Shown piece by piece: positions 42,218 through 50,344 of a stretch of DNA of 64,000 nucleotides. The notes below the pieces were generated by a model. The model had not been told where the DNA came from. It saw only the letters and a list, made by a program, of their open reading frames with translations, and did no database searches. This stretch comes from Arthrobacter sp. H35-D1 (GTDB lineage: Bacteria > Actinomycetota > Actinomycetes > Actinomycetales > Micrococcaceae), in the NCBI RefSeq assembly GCF_030063185.1, contig NZ_JASISP010000003.1, positions 137,024-201,023 on the forward strand, written 5' to 3'. A program made the translations under genes and the position numbers. Within the stretch, counting starts at the first letter, position 1; each line of letters opens with the position of its first letter.

Positions 42218-43339
42218 ATGAACGAGTCGAGGACGGCGAAAGCCAGCCCGCGTGCCGCCACCAAAGCAGCCCGCCAACCGGCCAAGGGGAGCGCAGCCAC
42301 GCCCGGGGCAGAAGCGGCAGAGCCCGGTCAGCTGGTGGAGTTTTACCGACGGATGGTGCTCATTCGAAAGTTTGAATTGACCGCAGACCAGATGTACAAA
42401 CGGGCCAAGATCGGCGGCTATTGCCACTTGAACCTCGGCGAAGAGGCGTCCGTGGTGGGGCTGATGGATGCCCTGCGGCCCACCGACTACCTGTTCACCA
42501 ACTACCGGGACCACGGCTACGCCCTGATGCGCGGCATGGACACGGGCAAGGTCATGGCGGAACTGTTTGGCAAGACCACCGGCGTCTCAAAGGGCCGGGG
42601 CGGTTCCATGCACATGTTTGACACGGAGAAGAGGATGCTGGGCGGTTACGGCATTGTGGGGGGTCAGATTCCCCCGGCGACGGGGGCGGCCCTGGCGCTG
42701 ACGTACCGCGGTGCGGCGGGTCCGGATGCAGAAGCAGTCATGTGCCAGATGGGTGACGGGACCACCAACATCGGTGCGTTCCACGAGTCGCTGAACCTGG
42801 CCGCAGTGTGGTCGCTGCCCATTGTCTACGTTGTCATCAACAACAGGCTCGGCATGGGCACCACCGTGGAGAAGGCGGCAGGGGAGCCGGAACTGTACAA
42901 GCGCGGCTCCTCCTACCGGATCCCCGGTGTCAGGGCCGACGGCGGGGACGTCCTCGCCGTGCGGGAGGCGGCCACTGAGGCGTTGGACCAGGCCCGGACC
43001 CAGCGACAGCCTGCCCTGCTGGAGTTGATGAGCTACCGGCTGCGCGGCCACTCGGTGGTGGACCCGGCCCGCTACCGTTCCGCAGCGGACCTTGAAACAG
43101 CCCAGGAAGCTGACCCGGTGCCTGCCTTGCGCGCCCAGCTGATTGCCGACGGCACCCTCGATGAGAAGCAGGCAGCCGCGATTGAAACTCAAGTGGAGGA
43201 CCAGGTGGCGGCCGCAGTTGCGTTTGCGGATGCCAGTCCGGACTCCACCCCGGACCAACTCTTTGACTACGCGTACGCGACTCCGGTGCCCAATGCGCCC
43301 ACGGCACTTCCCGGCGAAAGGATGGTGGTGCTGCCATGA
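42218..43339 (+). CDS. pdhA: pyruvate (or acetoin) dehydrogenase E1 component, alpha subunit
   Basis: A 373-residue ThDP-dependent E1 alpha of the PdhA/AcoA type. The ThDP signature is MGDGTTNIGAFHESLNLAAV, ending in VINNRLGMGT. GGYCHLNLGEEASVVG, RDHGYALMRGMD and GRGGSMHMFD are family segments, as is YRLRGHSVVDPARYRS. The first 35 residues are an Ala-rich extension. AAGGAGAAGCACA precedes the ATG. Its stop overlaps the E1 beta start by 4 bp. Pyruvate and acetoin versions cannot be firmly told apart from sequence. Confidence 0.9.
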   Translation: MNESRTAKASPRAATKAARQPAKGSAATPGAEAAEPGQLVEFYRRMVLIRKFELTADQMYKRAKIGGYCHLNLGEEASVVGLMDALRPTDYLFTNYRDHGYALMRGMDTGKVMAELFGKTTGVSKGRGGSMHMFDTEKRMLGGYGIVGGQIPPATGAALALTYRGAAGPDAEAVMCQMGDGTTNIGAFHESLNLAAVWSLPIVYVVINNRLGMGTTVEKAAGEPELYKRGSSYRIPGVRADGGDVLAVREAATEALDQARTQRQPALLELMSYRLRGHSVVDPARYRSAADLETAQEADPVPALRAQLIADGTLDEKQAAAIETQVEDQVAAAVAFADASPDSTPDQLFDYAYATPVPNAPTALPGERMVVLP

Positions 43340-44349
43340 GCGCAGACGCAGACAAGACGACCCTTGTCACTTACCGGCAGGCCTTGAACGACGCCATCCG
43401 CAGCGAGATGAACCGTGACGAAAAGGTGATCCTGCTCGGTGAGGAAATTGGAATCTTTGAGGGCTCCTACAAGATCACGGCCGGGCTGCTGAAGGAGTTC
43501 GGACCGGAACGCGTCCGGGACACGCCCATCGCCGAGGAAGGTTTTGTGGGCGCCGCGATCGGCGCCGCCATGCTGGGCATGCGACCGGTGGTGGAGATCA
43601 TGACCTTGAACTTCAGCCTGATCGCCATCGACCAGATCGTGAACCACGCAGCCAAGATCTACGGCATGTTTGGCGGCCAGCAAAGCGTGCCGATGGTGAT
43701 CAGGATGCCAGGCGGCGGCGGGCAGCAGCTGGCGGCCACGCACTCACAAAACCTGGAGGTCTGGTACGCGCATGTGCCGGGACTCAAGGTGGTTGCACCG
43801 TCAACGCCGGCCGATGCCAAGGCATTGCTGCTGGCGGCCATCCGGGACGACGACCCTGTCATCTTCCTGGAAAACCTGGCCCTGTACAACACCAAGGGCG
43901 AGGTCCCGGCGGGCGATGAACCAGCCGAGATTGGCCGGGCCGCCGTCGTCAAGGATGGCACGGACCTGACCGTGATCTCGTACTCGCGCGCCACGACCAT
44001 CGCCGTGGAGGTGGCTCGCCAAATGGCGGAGGAAGGCATCTCCGTGGAGGTCGTGGACCTGCGCAGCCTGCGCCCGCTTGACCGGTCCACCATCTGCGCC
44101 TCAGTGCGCAAGACGGGCCGGGCCGTGGTGCTCGAGGACGACTGGCTCAGCTACGGGATCGGTGCGGAAATCTCCGCCACCCTGATGGAGGGCGCCTTCG
44201 ACTACTTGGATGCGCCGGTGCGCAGGGTGGCGGCGGCCGAAGTCCCATTGCCGTACGCGAAACCCCTTGAGCGACGCGCCCTGCCCGATGCGGGGGACCT
44301 GCGCCGCGTGATCCTTGAACTGCTCGATGACACAAGTTTCGAAAGCTAG
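43336..44349 (+). CDS. pdhB: pyruvate (or acetoin) dehydrogenase E1 component, beta subunit
   Basis: A 337-residue E1 beta subunit. Family segments include TYRQALNDAIRSEMNRDEKV, LLGEEIGIFEGSYKITAGL, DTPIAEEGFVGAAIGAAMLG and, in the C-terminal domain, EVVDLRSLRPLDRSTICASV. It forms the alpha2beta2 E1 with the preceding gene, which it overlaps by 4 bp. The E2 gene follows after 9 nt with an AGGAGG site. Confidence 0.92.
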   Translation: MSADADKTTLVTYRQALNDAIRSEMNRDEKVILLGEEIGIFEGSYKITAGLLKEFGPERVRDTPIAEEGFVGAAIGAAMLGMRPVVEIMTLNFSLIAIDQIVNHAAKIYGMFGGQQSVPMVIRMPGGGGQQLAATHSQNLEVWYAHVPGLKVVAPSTPADAKALLLAAIRDDDPVIFLENLALYNTKGEVPAGDEPAEIGRAAVVKDGTDLTVISYSRATTIAVEVARQMAEEGISVEVVDLRSLRPLDRSTICASVRKTGRAVVLEDDWLSYGIGAEISATLMEGAFDYLDAPVRRVAAAEVPLPYAKPLERRALPDAGDLRRVILELLDDTSFES

Positions 44350-44358
44350 GAGGACCCC

Positions 44359-45747
44359 ATGCCAGAGGTAATCATGCCCCGCCTTTCCGACACCATGGAA
44401 GAAGGCATCCTGGGCCGTTGGCTCAAGCACGAAGGTGATCCAGTCAAGGCTGGCGACGTCATCGGCGAGATTGAAACCGACAAGGCCACGATGGACTTGG
44501 AGGCGTTTGACGACGGCGTGCTGGAGCGCCTACTGGTGGCCGAAGGCGCCACCGTGGCCATCGGCCAGCCGGTCGCATTCATCGGCGACGGCACCGGCTC
44601 CGGACCCGATTCCGATCAAGACGCCGGCAGTGAGGCTGGCGCGGGCTCGGGAAAGAAGACCGACGACGGCGCAGCGTCGTCGGTTGATGTGGAAGCGCAG
44701 GACGCGGAGGCTTCGGCAGAGGTGGGTGCGCCCTCAAGTGGAGGTCCTTCGGCAGGTGAAGACGCGCCTGCCGATGGAGACGCCCACGCCGATACAGATG
44801 CTCATGGGCTCGACGGCGGCCGGGTCTTTGCGTCGCCGCTGGCACGCAAAATGGCGGTGGAACGGGGCCTGGATCCCGCGGACATCAAGGGCACCGGTCC
44901 GGGCGGACGGGTGGTCAGGGCGGATGTTTTGGCCGCAGGTGAGCACGCCTCGGGTGAGGACACCTCCGGTGAGCACGCGGCTGCCGCCAGCCGGGACGGG
45001 AAGGCCCCCTCGTCGTCGTCCAAGTCTGTACCCGCTCCTGCTTCTGCACCTGCCGCACAGCAGGATTCGCTGGAGATCCCGTTGACACAGATGCGCAAGG
45101 TTGTGGCAAAACGGCTCACCGAGAGCGCCGCCGTGCCGCACTTCTTCCTGACGGCAGTGGTTCAGATGGACGCCCTGCTTGAGTTCCGGGCCGGAATCAA
45201 TAAGCGGTTCGCGGACTCCGGGGTCAAGGCCAGCGTCACTGACTTGCTGGTGCGCGCCTGCGCGGTTGCATTGCGGGCACACCCGGTGGTCAACTCGTCG
45301 TGGGCCGGTGACAAGATCTACCAGCACCGCCACGTCAACGTGGGTCTTGCAGTCGCCGTGCCGGACGGCCTGATCGTGCCGGTGGTGCGGGATGCGGACC
45401 GGAAAGGCCTGGCGGAGATCGCCACCGAAGCCCGCGACCTGGCTGGCAAGGCACGGGAGGGGACGTTGTCGCTGCAGGAATTCAGCGGAGGAACATTCAC
45501 TGTCAGCAACTTGGGCATGTTTGGGATCGACAACTTCACCGCCATCATCAACCCGCCCGAGGCGGCCATTCTCGCCGTGGGAGCGGCCGCAGACGAGCCC
45601 GTGGTGCGCGACGGCGAACTCACCACGCGCAAGGTCCTCAAACTCACCCTGACCGTGGACCACCGCGTGCTCGACGGTGCCACGGCCGCCGCCTTCCTGC
45701 AGGACCTCAAGCAGATATTGGAGGACCCAATGAGGATTGTGCTCTGA
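44359..45747 (+). CDS. pdhC: dihydrolipoyl acetyltransferase E2
   Basis: A 462-residue E2. The lipoyl domain at the N-terminus carries K42 in GEIETDKATMDLEAF. An acidic Ala/Asp/Gly-rich linker (about residues 80-150) leads to the E3-binding domain (FASPLARKMAVERGLDPADIKGTGPGG), a second linker, and the catalytic core ending with VDHRVLDGATAA. TAGGAGGACCCC precedes the ATG. As with the bkd operon, no E3 gene accompanies it, so both complexes probably share a lipoamide dehydrogenase encoded elsewhere. Confidence 0.93.
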   Translation: MPEVIMPRLSDTMEEGILGRWLKHEGDPVKAGDVIGEIETDKATMDLEAFDDGVLERLLVAEGATVAIGQPVAFIGDGTGSGPDSDQDAGSEAGAGSGKKTDDGAASSVDVEAQDAEASAEVGAPSSGGPSAGEDAPADGDAHADTDAHGLDGGRVFASPLARKMAVERGLDPADIKGTGPGGRVVRADVLAAGEHASGEDTSGEHAAAASRDGKAPSSSSKSVPAPASAPAAQQDSLEIPLTQMRKVVAKRLTESAAVPHFFLTAVVQMDALLEFRAGINKRFADSGVKASVTDLLVRACAVALRAHPVVNSSWAGDKIYQHRHVNVGLAVAVPDGLIVPVVRDADRKGLAEIATEARDLAGKAREGTLSLQEFSGGTFTVSNLGMFGIDNFTAIINPPEAAILAVGAAADEPVVRDGELTTRKVLKLTLTVDHRVLDGATAAAFLQDLKQILEDPMRIVL

Positions 45748-45882
45748 CGGTTTCATGGGGAAAAGACAACCTGGCGTGTCACCGGCGCAGCTTGTTCCCA
45801 ACTCGCTGCGGGCAGGCTCCTGACGTACATTGGCAGCAGGGTCGCCCCGCGCGTCCGCGCACAGGTGAGAAGGAGTTTGCCC

Positions 45883-46605
45883 ATGAGCATGACAAGTAGC
45901 GAAGCCACGGCGTCGAGTCCCGGGACAGTCCTGATCGCCTGCGCCCATGGCACGAACAACGCCGAGGGTCGGCAGCGCATCAACGAGGTCAGGGCAGAAA
46001 TCGCCGCTCTTCGTCCCGGGGTGAAAGTGCTTGAGGCCTACGTGGATGTTCAGGAGCCGGCGCTGCCCGAGGTGGTCGCGGGGCTGGCCGCCGGGGTGCG
46101 GGCCGTCGTCGTTCCGCTGCTCCTGACGGTGGGCTTCCACGTGCAGGTGGACATTGCCGAGGCAGTTGCCAGCCGCCCGGACACGGTTGCCGCCGCGCCG
46201 CTGGGGCCGGACCCTCGCTTGGCGAAGCTGCTGGATGAGCGGCTCGGGAAACTGCCGCAGGGTTGGGGGATCGTGCTTGCCGCAGCCGGTTCGTCGCGGC
46301 CCGAGGCTGCCGAGCAGATTGAAGTATTGGCTGCCGACTTGGCTGTGCGCCGCCCGGAGCGAATTGTGGCCGCCTATGGTGCAAGCGCCCGTCCCTCGAT
46401 CCCCGAGGCTGTGGCGCAGCTGCGTGCCGACGGGGTGGCAGGGGTTGCCGTTGCGTCCTACCTGCTGGCGCCGGGCTATTTTCACGACCAGCTGGCGAAG
46501 ACTGGCGCTGATGTGGTGGCGGCGCCGCTGCTGCCTTCCGTGTTGCTGGCTGAACTTGCCGTGGAACACTTTGACGCAGCCGTTTCCGCCGCGCCTGATG
46601 CCTGA
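45883..46605 (+). CDS. CbiX/SirB-type sirohydrochlorin chelatase
   Basis: A 240-residue chelatase expected to insert Fe2+ into sirohydrochlorin to make siroheme for the sulfite reductase encoded next. Two tandem CbiX-type halves are visible, the first with LIACAHGTNNAEGRQRINE (metal-binding His) and VPLLLTVGFHVQVDI, the second with LAAAGSSRPEAAEQIEVL and YLLAPGYFHDQLAKTGADVV. In the second half the SHG-like His is replaced (AAGSSR). ATG 45883 has AGAAGGAG 7 nt upstream. Mycobacteria have the same chelatase-sulfite reductase-cysH neighbourhood. Confidence 0.85.
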   Translation: MSMTSSEATASSPGTVLIACAHGTNNAEGRQRINEVRAEIAALRPGVKVLEAYVDVQEPALPEVVAGLAAGVRAVVVPLLLTVGFHVQVDIAEAVASRPDTVAAAPLGPDPRLAKLLDERLGKLPQGWGIVLAAAGSSRPEAAEQIEVLAADLAVRRPERIVAAYGASARPSIPEAVAQLRADGVAGVAVASYLLAPGYFHDQLAKTGADVVAAPLLPSVLLAELAVEHFDAAVSAAPDA

Positions 46606-46623
46606 TTGCCGGGGAACCGTTGG

Positions 46624-46699
46624 CTTCTGCGCGGCGTTCTCCTCCAACCATGCGCCCGGGGGTTCATGCGCATGGTTGGAGCTGGCTCGTGCGCAGAAG
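46624..46699. other. nested inverted repeats upstream of the sulfate-assimilation operon
   Basis: An inner stem pairs CTCCAACCATGCGC (46642-46655) with GCGCATGGTTGGAG (46668-46681), 14 bp perfect, loop 12 nt. An outer stem pairs CTTCTGCGC (46624-46632) with GCGCAGAAG (46691-46699), 9 bp perfect, with small internal loops between. It begins 19 bp after the chelatase stop and ends about 170 bp before the sulfite reductase start. It may terminate the chelatase transcript, or act in the leader of the next operon. No T tract follows. Confidence 0.6.
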
Positions 46700-46872
46700 T
46701 GGTCAGGTCTGCGCACAGGGTGATGCCCGGCGTCGTGCGTGGCAGGGAAAAGCTGAACGAATGAGCAAGCACAAACCTCCTGAAAATGGCGCGTGTGACG
46801 AAATATTGCCCAAGGTGAACGCGCGTTGCAATCGTGATTGTCGCGAACACAGGAGCAACTTACGCTCGTTTC

Positions 46873-48642
46873 ATGACACAGACAGCTCTAGCCGGAGCGA
46901 ATGCCTCTGGCACCGAAACCGCCACGGCATCCGCCGATGCCCCCGCCAAACGACCGGCCCGCCCGCGTCCGGCAACTAAACCGCACGGACAGTGGAAAGT
47001 GGACGGCAAGGCGCCGCTGAACCCGGTTGAAGCCTGGAAGCAGGACGACGACGGCTTGTCCGTGCGCCGCCGCATCGAGGAGATCTACGCGCTGGAGGGT
47101 TTTGACTCCATCACCGACGACGACCTGCACGGCCGCTTCCGCTGGTGGGGGCTGTACACGCAGCGCAAGCAGGGGATCGACGGCGGCAAGACGGCCTCGC
47201 TTGAACCGCACGAGCTCGAGGACAGCTACTTCATGATGCGGGTGCGGACCGACGGCGGAAAGCTCAGCACTGAGCAGCTGCGCGTGGTGGGTCAGATTTC
47301 CATTGATTTTGCGCGCAACACGGCGGACCTGACCAACCGCCAGAACATCCAGTTCCACTGGATCGAGGTTGAGAACGTTCCGGAGATCTGGCGCCGCCTC
47401 GAAGCTGCTGGCTTGCAAACCACCGAGGCCTGCGGCGATGTGCCCCGCGGCATGCTTGGTTCCCCCGTGGCGGGCATCGCCAAAGCGGAGATCATTGACC
47501 CCACCGATTTCCTGCAGGAACTTCGGGAGCGGTTCATTGGCAACCCGCAGTTTTCCAACTTGCCGCGCAAGTACAAGACTTCCATCACCGGCTACCCGGA
47601 CCACGACACCATCCACGAAATCAATGACATTTCCTTTGTTGGCGTGCGGCACCCTGAACTGGGTTCCGGTTACGACCTGTGGGTGGGTGGCGGGCTCTCC
47701 ACCGCACCTCGTCTGGCCCAGCGCGTTGGCGTGTTTGTTCGGCCTGAGGAAGGCCCCGCAGTGTGGGAGGGCGTCACCAGCATCTTCCGCGATTATGGTT
47801 ACCGGCGCATGCGCAACAAGGCCCGCCTGAAGTTCCTGATGGAGGACTGGGGTGCGGAGAAGTTCCGCCAGATCCTCGAGGATGAATATCTGGGCCACCA
47901 GCTGCCCGACGGTGTGGTCCCGCCCAAGGCGAAGGTCAACGGTGACCATGTTGGGGTCCACGAGCAAAAGGACGGCAACTTCTTTATTGGCGCTGCACCG
48001 TGCGTGGGCCGTTTCTCCGGCACCGGAATGCTGGCTCTGGCGGACCTCCTGGAAGCCCATGGCTCCCACCGTGTGCGCACCACCCCGCTGCAGAAGATCA
48101 TCGCTTTGGACATTCCCAAGGACCACGTAGAGGCAGTGATTACCGGGCTGGATGAGATTGGGTTGTCCGCCCGGCCGTCCGTCTTCCGGCGCAACACCAT
48201 GGCGTGCACCGGGGTCGAGTTTTGCAAGTTGGCCATCGTGAACACGAAAGACACCGCCATCAACATCGTTTCCGAACTCGAGGAGCGTCTGGCTGATCTG
48301 GTGGATGCCGGGGAACTTGATGAGCCGCTCACCCTGTACCTCAACGGCTGCCCGAATTCCTGCGCCCGCATCCAGACGGCGGACATTGGCTTGAAAGGCA
48401 TCATTGTCCCCACGGCCGACGGCGGCACAACGGGAGGTTTTCAGGTCCACCTTGGTGGTGGCTTGTCCTCGCACAACCGTGAGGAGGCCGGCCTGGGCCG
48501 CACAGTTCGCGGTTTGAAGGTGGCCATCCCGGACCTGCCCGACTACGTGGAGCGGGTCATTCGCAGCTACGTGGCCAACAAGCTGGCGGAAGAGACCTTT
48601 GCCGAGTTCGCGCACCGGGTTGACGAGGAGTTGCTGAAATGA
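46873..48642 (+). CDS. sir: ferredoxin-dependent sulfite reductase (nitrite/sulfite reductase family)
   Basis: A siroheme and [4Fe-4S] enzyme, 589 residues, that reduces sulfite to sulfide with ferredoxin electrons. The cluster/siroheme cysteines are in ACTGVEFCKLA (Cys-x5-Cys) and LNGCPNSCARIQ (Cys-x3-Cys), the spacing of this family. Two nitrite/sulfite reductase half-domains are visible, with LTNRQNIQFHWIEVEN in the first. The adjacent cysH-cysD-cysN genes favour sulfite rather than nitrite as substrate. The start ATG 46873 is chosen; GTG 46834 is in frame 13 codons upstream. Its stop overlaps the cysH ATG. Confidence 0.92.
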   Translation: MTQTALAGANASGTETATASADAPAKRPARPRPATKPHGQWKVDGKAPLNPVEAWKQDDDGLSVRRRIEEIYALEGFDSITDDDLHGRFRWWGLYTQRKQGIDGGKTASLEPHELEDSYFMMRVRTDGGKLSTEQLRVVGQISIDFARNTADLTNRQNIQFHWIEVENVPEIWRRLEAAGLQTTEACGDVPRGMLGSPVAGIAKAEIIDPTDFLQELRERFIGNPQFSNLPRKYKTSITGYPDHDTIHEINDISFVGVRHPELGSGYDLWVGGGLSTAPRLAQRVGVFVRPEEGPAVWEGVTSIFRDYGYRRMRNKARLKFLMEDWGAEKFRQILEDEYLGHQLPDGVVPPKAKVNGDHVGVHEQKDGNFFIGAAPCVGRFSGTGMLALADLLEAHGSHRVRTTPLQKIIALDIPKDHVEAVITGLDEIGLSARPSVFRRNTMACTGVEFCKLAIVNTKDTAINIVSELEERLADLVDAGELDEPLTLYLNGCPNSCARIQTADIGLKGIIVPTADGGTTGGFQVHLGGGLSSHNREEAGLGRTVRGLKVAIPDLPDYVERVIRSYVANKLAEETFAEFAHRVDEELLK

Positions 48643-49352
48643 CGGTGACCACGCTTCGCTCGCATTCCGAGCTCCAAGCCCTGGCCGCGGCCGGGGAAGC
48701 GGAACTGCCGTGGGACGCGTCCGCCCAGGAAGTCATCGCCTGGGTGGCGAAGAACTTCGCAACCGGTGCGGCCGCCGTCGCCTGTTCCATGGCCGACGCC
48801 GTGCTGCCGGCCTTGGTTGCCGAGCAGCTGCCAGGGGTGGACGTCTTGTTCCTGGACACCGGTTACCACTTCGAAGAAACCTACGCCACGCGCAACGAGG
48901 TGGCGGAAAACCTGCGGGTCAACGTGGTGGACGTGATGCCGGTGCACTCGGTGGCCGAGCAGGATTCATTGCTGGGCAAGGACCTTTTTGCCCGGGATCC
49001 TGCCACCTGCTGTGCGCTGCGCAAGGTCGAACCGCTGCACCGCTCGCTTCAGGATTACGAATTGTGGTTCACGGGAGTGCGCCGGGACGAAGCGCCCACG
49101 CGCACCGACACGCCTTTGGTTGTGTGGGATGAAAAAAACGGGCTGATCAAGGTCAACCCCGTCGCGACCTGGAGTTATGAAGAGCTGCTGCGCTACTCCG
49201 ATGACAACCTTTTGCCCGTGAACCCTTTGCTCAGCCAGGGCTACCCGTCCATTGGCTGTGCACCGTGCACCAACAAAGTGGCCCCCGGCGCCGACCCCAG
49301 GTCCGGACGCTGGGCCGGAACCTCCAAGACAGAATGCGGACTACACGTATGA
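48639..49352 (+). CDS. cysH: phosphoadenylyl/adenylyl-sulfate reductase CysH
   Basis: A 237-residue reductase that makes sulfite from activated sulfate with thioredoxin. The paired cysteines in ATCCALRKVEPLHRSL and IGCAPCTNKV, together with ECGLH at the C-terminus, show the iron-sulfur, APS-type version of the enzyme. LFLDTGYHFEETYATRNEV is the family's nucleotide-binding region, and GVRRDEAPTR follows. The ATG overlaps the sulfite reductase stop, and its own stop overlaps the cysD ATG, so the operon is tightly coupled. Confidence 0.94.
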   Translation: MTVTTLRSHSELQALAAAGEAELPWDASAQEVIAWVAKNFATGAAAVACSMADAVLPALVAEQLPGVDVLFLDTGYHFEETYATRNEVAENLRVNVVDVMPVHSVAEQDSLLGKDLFARDPATCCALRKVEPLHRSLQDYELWFTGVRRDEAPTRTDTPLVVWDEKNGLIKVNPVATWSYEELLRYSDDNLLPVNPLLSQGYPSIGCAPCTNKVAPGADPRSGRWAGTSKTECGLHV

Positions 49353-50344
49353 GCACCCAAATTACTGAAACCCCTCCAGCCCTCGATCCCCAGCCGCTCC
49401 CCGACCTCGCAAGCTCGGCCGGGGACCCCTCGCGCCCGGGGCCCCATGTCGAGACCCTGAACTCCCTCGACATCCTTGAATCCGAGGCCATCCACATTAT
49501 TCGCGAGGTGGTGGCCGAGTTTGAGCGCCCGGCGCTGCTGTTCTCCGGCGGCAAGGACTCCGTGCTGATGCTGCACCTCGCCACCAAGGCGTTCTGGCCG
49601 GGCAAGGTCCCGTTCCCGGTGTTGCACGTGGACACCGGGCACAACTTCCCGGAGGTCATCGAATTCCGCGACCGGACGGTGGAGAAGCTGGGCCTGCGCC
49701 TGGAGGTGGGCTCCGTGCAGGATTTTATCGACAGCGGCGAACTGACCGAACGGGCTGATGGAACCCGCAACCCGTTGCAGACGGTGCCGTTGCTGGATGC
49801 CATTGCCCGGAACCGCTTTGACGCCGTGTTTGGCGGCGGCCGCCGCGACGAGGACAAGGCCCGGGCCAAGGAGCGCATCCTCTCGCTGCGCGACGAGTTT
49901 GGCCAGTGGGATCCGCGCAACCAGCGCCCCGAACTGTGGAACCTGTACAACGGCCGCCACACCGTGGGCCAGCACGTGCGCGCGTTCCCCATCAGCAACT
50001 GGACCGAGCTGGATGTGTGGCGCTACATCGCCCGCGAGAACATCGAGCTGCCGCACCTGTACTACGCCCATGAGCGTGAGGTGTTTGAGCGCGACGGCAT
50101 GTGGCGGGCCGTGGGCGAAGTGTCAAAGCCTCGCCCGGATGAGAAAGTCATCATCAAGCAGGTCCGCTACCGCACGGTGGGGGACATGTCCTGCACCGGC
50201 GCCGTGGCTTCGGACGCAACCACCGTCCACGACGTGGTGCGCGAAGTTGCCGCCTCCACCCTGACCGAACGTGGCGCCACCCGGGCCGATGACCGCATCT
50301 CCGAGGCAGCCATGGAAGACCGCAAGAAAGACGGCTATTTCTAA
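49349..50344 (+). CDS. cysD: sulfate adenylyltransferase subunit 2, CysD
   Basis: The catalytic ATP sulfurylase subunit, 331 residues, that makes APS from sulfate and ATP. The PP-loop is SGGKDS (residues 66-71). VLHVDTGHNFPEVIEFRD, FGGGRRDEDKARAKERILS and ELDVWRYIARENIELPHLYY are family segments. The first 35 residues are a Pro-rich extension. ATG 49349 overlaps the cysH stop; its TAA shares a base with the cysN ATG (TAATG). Confidence 0.96.
   Translation: MSTQITETPPALDPQPLPDLASSAGDPSRPGPHVETLNSLDILESEAIHIIREVVAEFERPALLFSGGKDSVLMLHLATKAFWPGKVPFPVLHVDTGHNFPEVIEFRDRTVEKLGLRLEVGSVQDFIDSGELTERADGTRNPLQTVPLLDAIARNRFDAVFGGGRRDEDKARAKERILSLRDEFGQWDPRNQRPELWNLYNGRHTVGQHVRAFPISNWTELDVWRYIARENIELPHLYYAHEREVFERDGMWRAVGEVSKPRPDEKVIIKQVRYRTVGDMSCTGAVASDATTVHDVVREVAASTLTERGATRADDRISEAAMEDRKKDGYF

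Noticed and set aside
46624..46699. Nested hairpins considered as a SAM-type riboswitch
   Set aside because: None of the conserved junction or pseudoknot sequences of known SAM riboswitches was recognised; the structure is two plain nested stems.
44734..46716. A 660-codon leftward frame across the E2 gene and the chelatase
   Set aside because: It lies antisense to two well-recognised genes and has shadow-type composition without any family motif.
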